Of a DNA stretch of 64,000 nt, positions 54,192 through 63,712 are shown piece after piece. The stretch's first letter is position 1; each line of letters starts with the position of its first letter. The stretch comes from Tridacna crocea (taxonomy: Eukaryota > Mollusca > Bivalvia > Cardiida > Cardiidae). A program made the position numbers and the translations under genes. The stretch is from the NCBI GenBank assembly GCA_943736015.1, contig OX031073.1, positions 23,277,210 through 23,341,209 on the forward strand, in the 5' to 3' direction. Below the pieces are notes generated by a model. The model had not been told where the DNA came from, did no database searches, and saw nothing but the letters and a program-made list of their open reading frames with translations.

Positions 54192-55315
54192 ATCTTTCAT
54201 GCTGTTTCTTGGCTTTTTTATTTCTATTTGAGAGAAAATCATGCGGTTATCATTATTATTATACACAGTAACTGATATTTGAGATCATTGTGGTTAACCA
54301 CCAGCATTTTTTTTGTGGTTCACCATTTTGTATCTATAGTCAGACTCTTTGGAAAGCTTTTCTGCTATTACTATTATCACTTCCACTGCTAAATTGCAGA
54401 ACAGAACAGAATTTTATTGCTATAAGTAGTTAAATCAAAGCATTGAGAACGCTGAAGTGGTATTTGCCAAGGAAATCCATCGAGTGGAATTAATAGTTTG
54501 AAAGAAACAGAGACATATTGTTCAAATATTGGCTTAAAAGTCAACCCACTAAGTAAATGAATACCTTTTTGGTTGAAGGGACTCTTTGACAAAGCTTGGT
54601 TTATTTAGTACTCTTGACAAAGCTTGGTTTATTTTTGTATAAGTGGTCTCCTTTTGATCATTAGAAGGAAGCAGGAGTAACGTCCCTTGACAGTAGTATG
54701 CATAATGAATAGAGAGAAAAATCCTGTTGATATATCGAACAAAATTAAGTTTGTTCCTGAAAACTATAATTTTGAAATATCTCTGCTTTTACATTTAATC
54801 TCCAACATTACAATCAAATATCTGTATTTATAAATATTCATGAGCAATCAAATGAGTAGGATAAACATGCCATGGAACGAATTGGTTTTGGAACGAAAAA
54901 GCCCAGGGTCAGTAGGAGTAGGCAAATTTGTATCATTGTGCCAATAATAGGCTATGAGCGAGAGAGGCTATTTTCAATCAAAAATAAGTATCTCAACGAC
55001 CGAAGGCCTCTCCAATGTATTTTAATATGCCATTTCAAATTACATATCTGAGTGCCACCGTAAAACTCATTTGCCTGAGAAAAAATGAGTTTAACTGGGT
55101 TTATTTCCTTCGGCTTTGCACAAAATAAGATACATGGTTATCAAAATTCAATCTTGAACTCATAGTGGTATTTTCTTCGACAAATACCACAAAAACTACT
55201 TTAAACAAACATAATTGAAAAATGAATAAATAAACAAGCTTCACTTTTTCAACCCCCCCCGTATACGCTTCCACTTTAAAGATGAAAAACCACTTTGGTC
55301 ATAATGTAAAATAAT
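54192..55315. other. No recognised gene; short tandem duplication
   Basis: CTTGACAAAGCTTGGTTTAT occurs twice at about 54587-54634. C-tract at 55254. Confidence 0.5.
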
Positions 55316-55390
55316 GTAGTGGACAGTGTAGATCAAAGATCAGACTGCATGTTCCATGCAGTCTGATCTTGATCTACACTGTCCACAAAC
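55316..55390. mobile_element. Family B hairpin, near perfect
   Basis: GTGGACAGTGTAGATCAAAG to its complement, with GCATGTTCCATGC at the centre. Outer ends not found. Confidence 0.75.
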
Positions 55391-55860
55391 ATTTTATATG
55401 TGTCATCTAAAATGAGGAAGTAAATAAAATTCTTATCCCTGTTGACAGCTATAGAGAACTGTGGACAAAATTAATGAGCAGCTTGTAGGAAGGAATACGA
55501 CACCTCACTCATCCATAAATGGTAAAGATTGTGTGCAGCTGATCTTGGGAGCCTTTGTCTTTTGATAGGAGAGTTAGCGGCTGTAGATCTTAAATATATG
55601 CTCTTTAATTTGAATACTGGTGTTATGTTTGATGGCAAGATTTTACATGGAAGAAGCCACATACTGTTAAATTCAGCTATACAGCTGGTTCACTGTTCCT
55701 TAGCAATTTTGTTGTCCTCGACTATATTTTTTTTGCTTCCATTGACTGATTTCAAAAATATTTCATACACTTGTGCATCTGGATCAGAAGACGCACAGAG
55801 CAGAGGTTTCAGATGCCAGGCTTTAAGGTCAAGTTCATAGAAAGGTGGGGTGGGGGTGGG
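55391..55860. other. Unassigned; open frames on both strands without domains
   Basis: Open frames at 55529-55840 (+) and 55471-55662 (-) show no recognised domain. G-rich run at 55843-55862. Confidence 0.45.
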
Positions 55861-56585
55861 GGGTCAAAGGTGACATGTTCTTGATAGCCTACTACCATCT
55901 TCGCAAGCCAAAGCTGATGATTCACTACACTACTCTACCCTTGGCAGATTGAGCTTGATTTTTACATTCCCCTGATACGCTTTTTTATTAGATGCAGCCA
56001 GCTGTAACTGCAACGAATGAAATCGCTCGTAGCATATCGTCTTTGATAAAAATAGAACAAGGTCGCTACCTTTCGTATAGTAGGTAAAAATGGAAACCCA
56101 CGTGGATGTCTGCTTATCTCTTCATGTGTATTCGTAAGTGGTTTGTAAGCGGTGTGTAAAACGATATTTCATTAGCTTTTAGAAATATGATGTAAAGGGG
56201 GGTAATAACAAGCATCCAATAGAGGGCGCATCGCAGAAATCTCAAGATCGGGCTCATTCAGCCAAGGTAAAATCCATGTAGTGATCGTAACCTTGGCTCG
56301 CGAAGATGGCCTACTGCAGGCTTGAATTATTGTGCTTTGCAAAGCTCTTGTTTGTAGTAGGTAGATATCCGTCACCCACAATGTTTTCAATATAGCTATA
56401 GCTATTGACTGCAGGTGCATACATTGTTGTTTTTTTTTGGTATGAATGTTTGTAAAAGTCAAAGGTGACATGTTCTCTATAGCCTCCTACAGGCATGAAT
56501 TGCTCTTGTTGGTGGTAGATAGGTATCCATCACCCACAATGTTTTCAACAGTTATCAGTTGCAGGTGCATACACTGTCTTTTTTG
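55861..56585. repeat. Tandem duplication, first unit split by family M
   Basis: GTCAAAGGTGACATGTTC ... TCACCCACAATGTTTTC ... CAGGTGCATACA occurs twice. The first unit contains the M element; the second is uninterrupted (from about 56458). Confidence 0.8.
55896..56308 (+). mobile_element. Family M MITE with paralogous empty site
   Basis: 413 bp flanked by GCCTACTAC and GCCTACTGC (8 of 9 match). The empty counterpart is GCCTCCTAC at 56482-56490. Confidence 0.87.
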
Positions 56586-56590
56586 TGTAT

Positions 56591-56710
56591 AATCCCCCCA
56601 AATAAACGAGACTTACCTGTAAGTTGATGTTTGGTTGGGATTCTATGTAGTCATATAACAACTGGAGGGATCAAATGAGATGTGCACGCAGCCCAGCCGA
56701 GACTTTCAGT
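56591..56710 (-). repeat. DIRS 3' inverted terminal repeat with outer extension
   Basis: Outer 87 bp pair with the internal complementary region; bases 56671-56710 match the 5' ITR perfectly in inverse orientation. Confidence 0.9.
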
Positions 56711-56815
56711 ATTCAAAGCGTCAGGGAATTTCTTATTGAACTGAACTAATTATGGACTAGGAAGTTTGAACATGTCACACATACTCTGTGGGAGGGATTA
56801 CCATGAAAGGGTGGG

Positions 56816-56937
56816 CATTTGATCCCTCCAGTTGTTATATGACTACATAGAATCCCAACCAAACATCAACTTACAGGTAAGTCTCGTTTATTTGGGGGGA
56901 TTCTATTACGTCATACAACTTCCGGTCTCAAATGAGA
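56816..56937 (-). repeat. DIRS internal complementary region (ICR)
   Basis: Composite of inverse copies of the left (87 bp) and right (38 bp) element ends meeting at ATT, 56900-56902. In DIRS models this acts as template for joining the ends into a circle. Confidence 0.9.
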
Positions 56938-56997
56938 CTTCAAAGCAGTCAATAAGAAATTACAAGAACTGTGCAGGAAAGGAATTACTCGCATACC

Positions 56998-58254
56998 TTA
57001 CTGTAAAGAAGTGCTCTCATTTAGAACATTTGAATCATATGTGTCATCCATTATTGGTTTATTATAGAATATTGCAAATGTTTGTTCTGAGCTCCAACCA
57101 GCTACTCTCATAATTTCTTGAGCTGGAACCCCAGCTGATTTAGCTCTAGATGATGAAGCACCTCTAATACTATGGGAACTGAACTTATGCACATCTATTC
57201 CTGAATTGAACATGACTTGTTTCAACCATCTGCTTATAGTACTAGATGTGACGAATCTATAAGGTTTGATGTAACTGATGAAAAGTCTTTTCTCAGTTTT
57301 ACGTAATGGTTCAGTCTTCTTTATATACACTTGTAATGTAGTATAAACACAAAGTCTCCTATCTGGAGTATACTTTTTAAGTTTTAACACTGGATTAACT
57401 CTACCCCTCCTGGACTGCTTTAGCAAATCACAGTACTTAAGAACATAGGAATCTGAATCTTTCCTGAGATCAGATAAAGTTATTAAACTTAGTGAATGTG
57501 AACGACTTGCCTGAGTCAAAGCTATTAACATAGCTAATTTATACGATAACAGTTTTAAAGACAAAGTTTCTGTTGGTGACAACTGTTGTAGGTAAGACAA
57601 CACCATAGAAACATCCCAAGTTTCACTATATTTGCATTTTGGAGGACACAAATTATGAATTCCTGTCATGTATCTAATAACTAACGGATGAGATCCAGCA
57701 GAGAAGTTGTCAAACGTAACACACATGGAAGACAGGGCACTACGTGCTGTATTCAAAGTGTCATATCTACAACCAGATTCATACAGTGTAGTAAGGAACT
57801 CAATAACATAGCCTACAGATACTTGAAATGGACTAACTTCCCTTTGATGACAGAATGCCACCCATTTGTTGATGTAGGAGGAATATTGCTTTCTGGTAGA
57901 CTTTCTCCATGACGCCATAATGATATCGGTAGACTTTTTCGAAATTCCTCTGCTTTCAAAGGATCTCCTGACAAACGACATGCCATCAACTGTAGTTTGT
58001 TGGTGAGTGGATGAACTTTGTCTGTCTGAATGATAGATAAGGTGCCTGGTTTGACTTTTATCACAATTGGAATGTCTATCAGTAGATCCAGAACAGCCGG
58101 ATACCAATTCTGTGTTACCCACAAAGGTGTCACCAAAATCAACTCTGCTTTGTCTTCCCTCAATTTCTGTACAGTTTGTCCTATCAAACTGAAAGGAGGA
58201 AAGGCATAGATAAGTGTATATGAAGACCAGTTTACAGAAAAGGCATTTACACAT
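56998..58254 (-). CDS. DIRS tyrosine recombinase
   Basis: 418 codons from the first start-like codon at 58254; internal ATGs at 57981 (MSFVRR) and 57918 (MASWRK) are better candidates, the latter just ahead of the usual SAM-like N-terminal domain (WRKSTRKQY...W..FC). Catalytic residues are visible, numbered from 58254: Arg 251 (TQASRSHSL), His 361 and Arg 364 (HSIRG), Trp 387 (GWSS) and nucleophile Tyr 397 (FAIFYNKP). The order R...HxxR...W...Y is that of DIRS/Crypton recombinases. The enzyme joins the circular DNA copy to the target without target duplication. The frame overlaps the RT ORF by up to 442 bp in another frame; how it is started is not evident. Confidence 0.93.
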   Translation of the reverse strand: MCKCLFCKLVFIYTYLCLSSFQFDRTNCTEIEGRQSRVDFGDTFVGNTELVSGCSGSTDRHSNCDKSQTRHLIYHSDRQSSSTHQQTTVDGMSFVRRSFESRGISKKSTDIIMASWRKSTRKQYSSYINKWVAFCHQREVSPFQVSVGYVIEFLTTLYESGCRYDTLNTARSALSSMCVTFDNFSAGSHPLVIRYMTGIHNLCPPKCKYSETWDVSMVLSYLQQLSPTETLSLKLLSYKLAMLIALTQASRSHSLSLITLSDLRKDSDSYVLKYCDLLKQSRRGRVNPVLKLKKYTPDRRLCVYTTLQVYIKKTEPLRKTEKRLFISYIKPYRFVTSSTISRWLKQVMFNSGIDVHKFSSHSIRGASSSRAKSAGVPAQEIMRVAGWSSEQTFAIFYNKPIMDDTYDSNVLNESTSLQ

Positions 58255-59887
58255 TCAGCCTCTGGATCTGGCTTCCATGAAACAAACCGATTAACTTGTT
58301 TGTTAAGCCTGGAAGCAAACATGTCTATCTCAGGCAAACCAAACAATCGGACCAATTCCTCGAACACTGATTTATTAAGGTACCATTCAACATTTTCATT
58401 GAAATTTCTGGACTCATAGTCAGCAGTATTTTCAGAACCAGGAATGTGTACGGCAGAGAGCCAAATATGTCTTTCTGCACACCAAAACCATATCTCTCTA
58501 ACAATGGTATTACAAGTGTCTGACTTAATACCTCCCATATTATTTACATACGATACTGCACAGGTATTATCACACTGAACTTGAACATGCAGGTTCTTAA
58601 AGCCTAAACAAAATGACTTGACTGCATGGCAAATAGCCAAGCTTTCTAAAACATTAATGTGGAACTCAATCTCTGTATTATTCCAACGGCCTCCTATTGT
58701 AGCCCCATTACAAACAGCACCCCAGCCTTCCAGACTAGCGTCCGTGCTTATAATGAGACCAGGATTGCCATGTGAAATATCTCTTTTCTGGATATGCAAA
58801 TTATCAATCCACCATTCTAAATCAGTTTTCATTTCTGTAGAAATTGGCATTACACTATCATACTGTCCTTTGTTAATCTTAAGTGCCTCAATCTTCCCTT
58901 TTTCTAGAGATCTGTAGTACAAAGGACCAAGTTCAACAGCTGAAAATGATGAAACCATCAAACCAACAACTCTTGCTACATACTGAATTTTTGCTTTATC
59001 CATTTTAAGCAACATTTTGCATTCATAGACAAGATTTTTCACTTTGCTTTCTGGCAACGTAACAATCATTTTCACTGAATCAATATCATTCCCTAGAAAT
59101 GTGATTTTTGTGCAAGGAATGAGAACAGACTTATCTGGGTGAATCATGAACCCAACTTTTTCCATCAATTGAACAGTGTCTTCTACATTTTGTTTGCAAT
59201 CGAAATTAGTATCACCCATGAGAATCGAGTCATCTATGTAGCCAGAGTTAATATGACCCATATTACGCAGAGACGCGTAAACTGGTTTCATCAATTTCGT
59301 AAATATCCGCGGAGCACAAGAGATCCCATTAGGCAAACAAACATACTGGTAGATAGTACCCAAATGCTCAAATCTAAGTTTAATTTGATGTTCTTCAGCT
59401 ATAGGTACTGAATAATAAGCATGTCTAAGATCTACAGATGCAAAAAATGTATTTGGTTTGACAAGTTTTAAAGCAGCTTCAAATGTGTCCATTTTAAAAT
59501 GGTGATAAACAATACTTTTGTTCAATTCTTTTAAATTTAAGATCATTCTGTATTCACCATTCTTTTTCCTCAATAAGAAAATTGGAGAAATAAATTCATC
59601 AGGGTGGTGATCAACTTCAATAATGATTTTCATTTGAATCATTTTTTGAATTTCCTGATCAACAATTTTACTTTCTTCTTCATTGAAATTATTCTGAAAA
59701 CATCTGTGATTAACAGGGTTAACCCCAGAAAAGAACTCAATATGTAAATGTTGTACACAATCCAAAATATTGTGATCAGATGTAATATTTCTCCAATTTT
59801 CAATGAAGTTCTTTATTCTACCAGCAGTGAATGCATTACTCACCGAAACATCTACTTCTTGTACCCCGCTTTCGGGTTTTTTGCCAT
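57813..59887 (-). CDS. DIRS reverse transcriptase - RNase H - methyltransferase-like polyprotein
   Basis: The frame is open from the frameshift site; the first conventional start-like codon is a GTG at 59843, from which 676 residues follow. Counting from that GTG: RT fingers/palm with FASVDL (catalytic Asp 138), LPNGISCAP (170-178) and the YIDD active-site box (202-205); RNase H with Asp 368 (STDAS), Glu 400, Asp 425 (CDN) and the HIPGSENTAD box ending at Asp 475; then a region with IDMFASR (about 506-512) and AFPPF (547-551) that matches the adenine-methyltransferase-like domain typical of DIRS1-type elements. All catalytic residues of RT and RNase H are present and there is no internal stop. 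The last 442 bp overlap the recombinase frame. Its product copies element RNA into circular DNA; it is likely made as a gag-pol fusion. Confidence 0.93.
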
Positions 59888-61003
59888 GGTAGTGGGAGTC
59901 TCAGATGGTCTGGAATAATTACCACGACCCCGACCTCTTGAAGAACCACGTCTTCCACCTCTTCGTCGATAAAAACCTCTGCCCTGGGTTTGCTGATTAC
60001 GACCTATGTCTTTGCCAAGTTTACTCAAATCTTGAATATCACGGACATTCTTATTGATATCATCTCCATACAAGTTATCAGTATAGGGCAAAGATGATGA
60101 AGTCAGTGGGTAGAAACGTGGATCCAAATCAGATCTATGACATTCTTTGCGTTTGTTGTTAATTAGTTTGTATGACTGACCAAGTAAGGCTAAAGCATTT
60201 GTACACCATTCCATAGACTGAGAATCTAATGCTTCATTCTCCTTGTCAAGAAGCTTGGCCAAATTAACAGAAGCCTTCACAAGAACATTTTGCAAAGTCT
60301 GGAACTTAACATCTTCTGTTTGGGTTTGAGGCTTTAAGAGTCGCCAAATACAAGAGTTAACTTTTGTTTTTACCAGCGCTTCACAATTTTGTGGTCTGTG
60401 AATGTCTTTCATCATTTCTGTCAAAGTTTCCTCTGGAATGCCATTCCTAAAAGAACTATTAATGAATGCAGCGAGATTATCATTGATCTCATGGTCACAT
60501 TTCTCTGCTATCTGATATTTATCACATAAGTCTTTAAATTTATCATTCTCAAGACAAGACTTCTTCTGTGGAGGCTCTGACGATACAGAATCATCCTCAT
60601 ACTGAGTGTTGGTATAGCTATATTCATCATGCTCCGAGTACTGATAAGAACTATACGGTGGCTCATTTTCTTGGTTCTCATAAGTTTCGCACTCATAGAG
60701 TTCATCAACCCTCTTGGCCAGTGTTTCAAGCTTAGACCCCTGTTTATTGAATTTATTATTCAGTTCTTTTAAAATAAGCAAAACTTCACTGTTAATATTT
60801 CCGGGTGGTACCGGTACAGCGACCTTCGTCGAAGAGGCCCCCGGTGCTTTTGTTTGCTTACGTGACTCTGTAGAGCCAGAAACAGACGAGGAATCAAGTT
60901 TACTTGTCGGCTGGCTTTGTTTTTCGCCGAGCTTTCCAACGTCCTTCATATTGCTTGCTGTCGAAGAGACAACTTTCTTGGCTTGCACTTCGGCATCCGC
61001 CAT
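59852..61003 (-). CDS. DIRS ORF1, gag-like RNA-binding protein
   Basis: The 383-residue frame starts at the ATG at 61003 (A at -3, G at +4, encoding MADAEVQ); the frame is open further upstream to 61084 without another ATG. It has a Ser/Thr/Lys-rich N-terminus, a Leu-rich likely coiled coil at about residues 70-103, an acidic Tyr/Glu-rich stretch at about 104-145, a helical middle region, and an Arg/Gly-rich tail (about 341-365, RRRGGRRG, SRGRGRG) in place of zinc knuckles. This is the usual place and make-up of the DIRS capsid-like protein, which packages element RNA. The stop TAG is at 59854-59852. Eight codons before it lies the slippery heptamer at 59882-59876, so a fraction of product is probably extended into the RT frame. 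Confidence 0.8.
   Translation of the reverse strand: MADAEVQAKKVVSSTASNMKDVGKLGEKQSQPTSKLDSSSVSGSTESRKQTKAPGASSTKVAVPVPPGNINSEVLLILKELNNKFNKQGSKLETLAKRVDELYECETYENQENEPPYSSYQYSEHDEYSYTNTQYEDDSVSSEPPQKKSCLENDKFKDLCDKYQIAEKCDHEINDNLAAFINSSFRNGIPEETLTEMMKDIHRPQNCEALVKTKVNSCIWRLLKPQTQTEDVKFQTLQNVLVKASVNLAKLLDKENEALDSQSMEWCTNALALLGQSYKLINNKRKECHRSDLDPRFYPLTSSSLPYTDNLYGDDINKNVRDIQDLSKLGKDIGRNQQTQGRGFYRRRGGRRGSSRGRGRGNYSRPSETPTTMAKNPKAGYKK
59876..59882 (-). promoter_or_regulatory. Putative -1 ribosomal frameshift site A AAA AAC
   Basis: In the gag frame the codons are GCA AAA AAC, the canonical X XXY YYZ slippery heptamer. The -1 frame is open from here straight into the RT ORF, which has no ATG before its RT domain. 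A CCGAAA/TTTCGG stem can form immediately downstream (0 nt spacer, 21-nt loop), although such spacing is shorter than typical. Confidence 0.7.
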
Positions 61004-61245
61004 ATTGGAAACACCACGTGTTTGAATCTCAAAACCAGAAAAGTTAGAAGTTGTTTCAGCGAAACAACAAATAAATGACTGCAAAAATTACAGATATACT
61101 GTAAAAAGAAATAAATTCGATTTGGCATAACCAAAAACCGAACGAGAAAAAGACAGACAACTACGTTATCTGAAGTACGCTTCGAGATTAAATATTCTCG
61201 GCTCCTATGCGAACCACGTCCGCACAGTACGGAAAACAATAGCGC

Positions 61246-61313
61246 ACTGAAAGTCTCGGCTGGGCTGCGTGCACATCTCATTTGAGACCGGAAGTTGTAT
61301 GACGTAATAGAAT
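61246..61313 (-). repeat. DIRS 5' inverted terminal repeat
   Basis: The inner 40 bp match the 3' ITR and the outer 38 bp match the ICR. It presumably carries the promoter, about 240 bp upstream of the gag ATG. Confidence 0.9.
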
Positions 61314-61420
61314 TGTTTGTTAAACTCTAAACAAATAAATATTGAATCTTCCCTTTGATCTCGGCAGCAAAAGACAATGTTATCATCACATGTAAATTTT
61401 TTTTCCCTCATACATCAGAC

Positions 61421-61610
61421 TCTTAACCACCCTATTGCAGGTTTTTAATGGCACTTAAGGTAGAAAACGTTTTGCTTAACATTGCAGAAATTAAGAAGAA
61501 AATAATGGTATCCTTCAATGTTTTCTGTCTTTTTTTACAGCAAATATGTAATTCAAACCACATTTAATTTGTCAGCAAATACTTTCTAGTTAAATATGTC
61601 CAAAAAAAAA
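61421..61610 (+). mobile_element. Family A remnant
   Basis: TTAACCACCCTATTGC to TTTGTCAGCAAATACTTTC; hairpin lost. Confidence 0.5.
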
Positions 61611-61640
61611 ACTTCTTAGGACTGAATTGTTTTCTATTGT

Positions 61641-61848
61641 TTAACTGTTAACAACACAATTCCAATATTTGGCAATCCTATGAATAAAGGCTTTCAAAAA
61701 CATTGTTAGAAAAGGAAAAAAAATGATGGTTTTCTTTTTCCCTCATTGTTTTCTATCCTGTTAAAGAAAATCTCAACTATTTGAGCAACATTTGCTTTCT
61801 GCAAATGTTTTCAGTATAGAAGGATCTAACATTTTCTTCTCTGTTAAC
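61641..61848 (+). mobile_element. Family A MITE, diverged
   Basis: TTAACTGTTAACAACAC start, TTAA end shared; centre reduced. Confidence 0.68.
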
Positions 61849-62041
61849 CCTTTACCACACAATCCCAGTTTAACACCCCTGTAAAAGAAGCCTTTTTGAA
61901 AACATTGTGGGAAAAGGAGAAAATGCTAGTAACCAGCATTTTCTCCTTTTCCCAAAATGTTTTCTTCCCTTCCTGAAACAAATTTTCAATTCTTTAGTCA
62001 CATTAATTTATTTTGTCGTCTTTTGTTTGGTAAAGAGTTAA
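61845..62041 (+). mobile_element. Family A MITE with right-side deletion
   Basis: TTTTGTCGTCTTTTGTTTGG marks a deletion of about 30 bp; TTAA both ends. Confidence 0.82.
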
Positions 62042-62207
62042 AGGGGAACTCTTTTCCTATTGACAAAATTGATAGCAGACAAAATATTGTGACTGAAAAA
62101 TTGAAATTTTTATTGAAAGGGGTAACAAGCATTGAGGGGAAAGCAGAAAATGCTGTTTACCAGTGTTACCAATGTTTTATATAGGCTTCCTTCACAGGGT
62201 CGTTTAA
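62038..62207 (-). mobile_element. Family A MITE, truncated at right
   Basis: Chain member; ends CAGGGTCGTTTAA within the right flank. Confidence 0.65.
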
Positions 62208-62414
62208 CTCTTTACCACACTAGAAAATTTTAGACTGGTCCAAATTGAAAGCATTTGCACAAGACAAAATAAAACTGACTGAAAATTTTAAATTCGTGTT
62301 GTGAAGGGTAGAAAACATTGTGGGAAAAGGAGAAAATGCTGGTTACCAGCATTTTCTCCTTTTCCCACAATGTTTTCTAAAGGCTTAAGTAGGGATTGTG
62401 TGGTAATGGGTTAA
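62204..62414 (-). mobile_element. Family A MITE
   Basis: TTAACTCTTTACCACAC to GGTAATGGGTTAA; a second right end (GGATTGTGTGGTAAAGG) follows to 62440. Confidence 0.85.
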
Positions 62415-62657
62415 AGTCAGGATTGTGTGGTAAAGGATAAATACCGATTTTGATGTTGTTTACAAAAGCTGGCTTTTATAAGTGTAATTGATTAGAGAGT
62501 GAAAACTTGTTTTTGGAAGGGGACCAAAACTAATCTTATGGTTGAAAGGCAGTGAAATTTTACAGAACTCTGCCAAAATGTGTTCTTGGAATCTGTAATA
62601 ATTCTGTTTTGCAGGTATGAGAGATTATAATTTTAGCCATGCTATGTAAAAAGAGGC

Positions 62658-63217
62658 TCAACTCTTTTACCAAATGCAAAATTTTATCCTAGTCTAAGTT
62701 GAAAGCATTTGCAGACGACAAACTAAATGTAAATTAAAAATAAAAATTCCATTTGGAAAGGGTAGAAAACATTGTGGGAAAAGGAGAAAATGCTGGTAAC
62801 CAGCATTTTCTCCTTTTCCCACAATGTTTTCCACCCTACACAGCCCGCCTGGGTGGCTCAGTGGTGAGCGTGTCGGACTCATGACCTGGTGGTTGTGAGT
62901 TTGATACCCGGTTGAGGCGAACTTTCTTTCCGGCGTATTTTTGCCTCTCACCTCTGCTGAAGCATGTGGGAAAAGTAGTCGGTGGCTTTGGAAAGAAAGT
63001 AGTGTAAGTACCGGTGTGAGAAAGCCAGGAAACACATGTGTGTCACCGACCGCCATGATATGACCTTAGCTGTTAAAGTGGCGTTAAACCCCAATACAAC
63101 CAACCAACCAACCACCCTACACAAAACAAATTTCAAAATTTCTGTCACTTTTATTTTGTCGTCTGCAAATGCTTTCAATTTGGACAAGCCTAAAATTTTG
63201 TCGTTTGGTAGATTTAA
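62658..63217. mobile_element. Fully palindromic family A derivative carrying a SINE
   Basis: Both halves are right-end type: CAAAATTTTATCCTAGTC at the left, GCCTAAAATTTTGTCG at the right. So the whole element, not just its centre, is an inverted repeat. The S2 SINE (62843-63111) sits in the right half. Confidence 0.82.
62843..63111 (+). repeat. S2 SINE with 12-bp target duplication
   Basis: GGGTGGCTCAGTGGTGAGCG (A box), GAGTTTGATACCC (B box), tail CAACCAACCAACC. CCACCCTACACA flanks it at 62831-62842 and 63112-63123. Length 269 bp. Confidence 0.88.
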
Positions 63218-63477
63218 ATGCAGGGCCTGAATGTCAGGCTACGTAGGTACAATGCAATTGCTGGGTTGCATTAAGCCCCCTTTTGCCAGGGCATGGCTTA
63301 CTTGTTTTCTCAATGTTAGAATAGATGCAGGAAGCTTACACTCGAAAGTAGAGCTTTTAATAATAAAAGGGGAATATTGATATTTTAAATGCATCTCAGA
63401 ACTTCTGATGGGAATTTTAATTGTGGAATCATGATGTGTTAACCCATTAGCAGACAATTAAAATTTGGCTGGTCTGT

Positions 63478-63712
63478 ATAAACCCTTTATCACATGAGAA
63501 AATTTTAGACCGGTCCAAACTGAAAGCGTTTGTGGAGGACAAAATAAATGTGAATCAAAAATAGAAATTTTATTTGGAAAGGGTAGTAAACATTGTGGGA
63601 AAAAGGAGAAAAATGCTGGTTACCAGCATTTTCTTCTTTTTACCCAACGATGTTTTCAAAAGCTTTCTTTCTCAGGGTCGTTAAAAGTTGTGATTGTGTG
63701 GTAAAGGGTTAA
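63478..63712 (-). mobile_element. Family A MITE
   Basis: AAACCCTTTATCACATG to GGTAAAGGGTTAA; a short A left-end piece precedes it at 63439. Confidence 0.83.

Larger units (their letters stand above)
56591..61313 (-). mobile_element. Full-length DIRS-like (tyrosine recombinase) retrotransposon
   Basis: The element is read on the minus strand: gag-like ORF, RT/RNase H/methyltransferase-like ORF, tyrosine recombinase ORF. Its ends show the DIRS signature. A 40-bp perfect inverted terminal repeat joins 56671-56710 and 61246-61285. Between the recombinase ORF and the 3' ITR lies an internal complementary region: 56816-56902 is the perfect 87-bp inverse of the outer left end 56591-56677, and 56900-56937 is the perfect 38-bp inverse of the outer right end 61276-61313. 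The two halves overlap by three bases (ATT), and both element ends carry AAT, as expected for a recombinase crossover. No target-site duplication is seen. DIRS elements replicate through a circular intermediate made by reverse transcription and integrate by tyrosine recombinase. All three frames are open, so this copy is recent and may be active. Confidence 0.93.

Noticed and set aside
55471-55840. Overlapping open frames on both strands near the DIRS element
   Set aside because: No recognised domain, no splice context; the minus frame has an in-frame stop upstream.
56832-57113. 93-codon + strand frame across the DIRS ICR
   Set aside because: Lies antisense to the recombinase end and the ICR; a shadow of the element.
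59861-59882. CCGAAA/TTTCGG stem as frameshift pseudoknot
   Set aside because: Stem is short and has no spacer after the slippery site; kept only as a remark, not as a separate feature.
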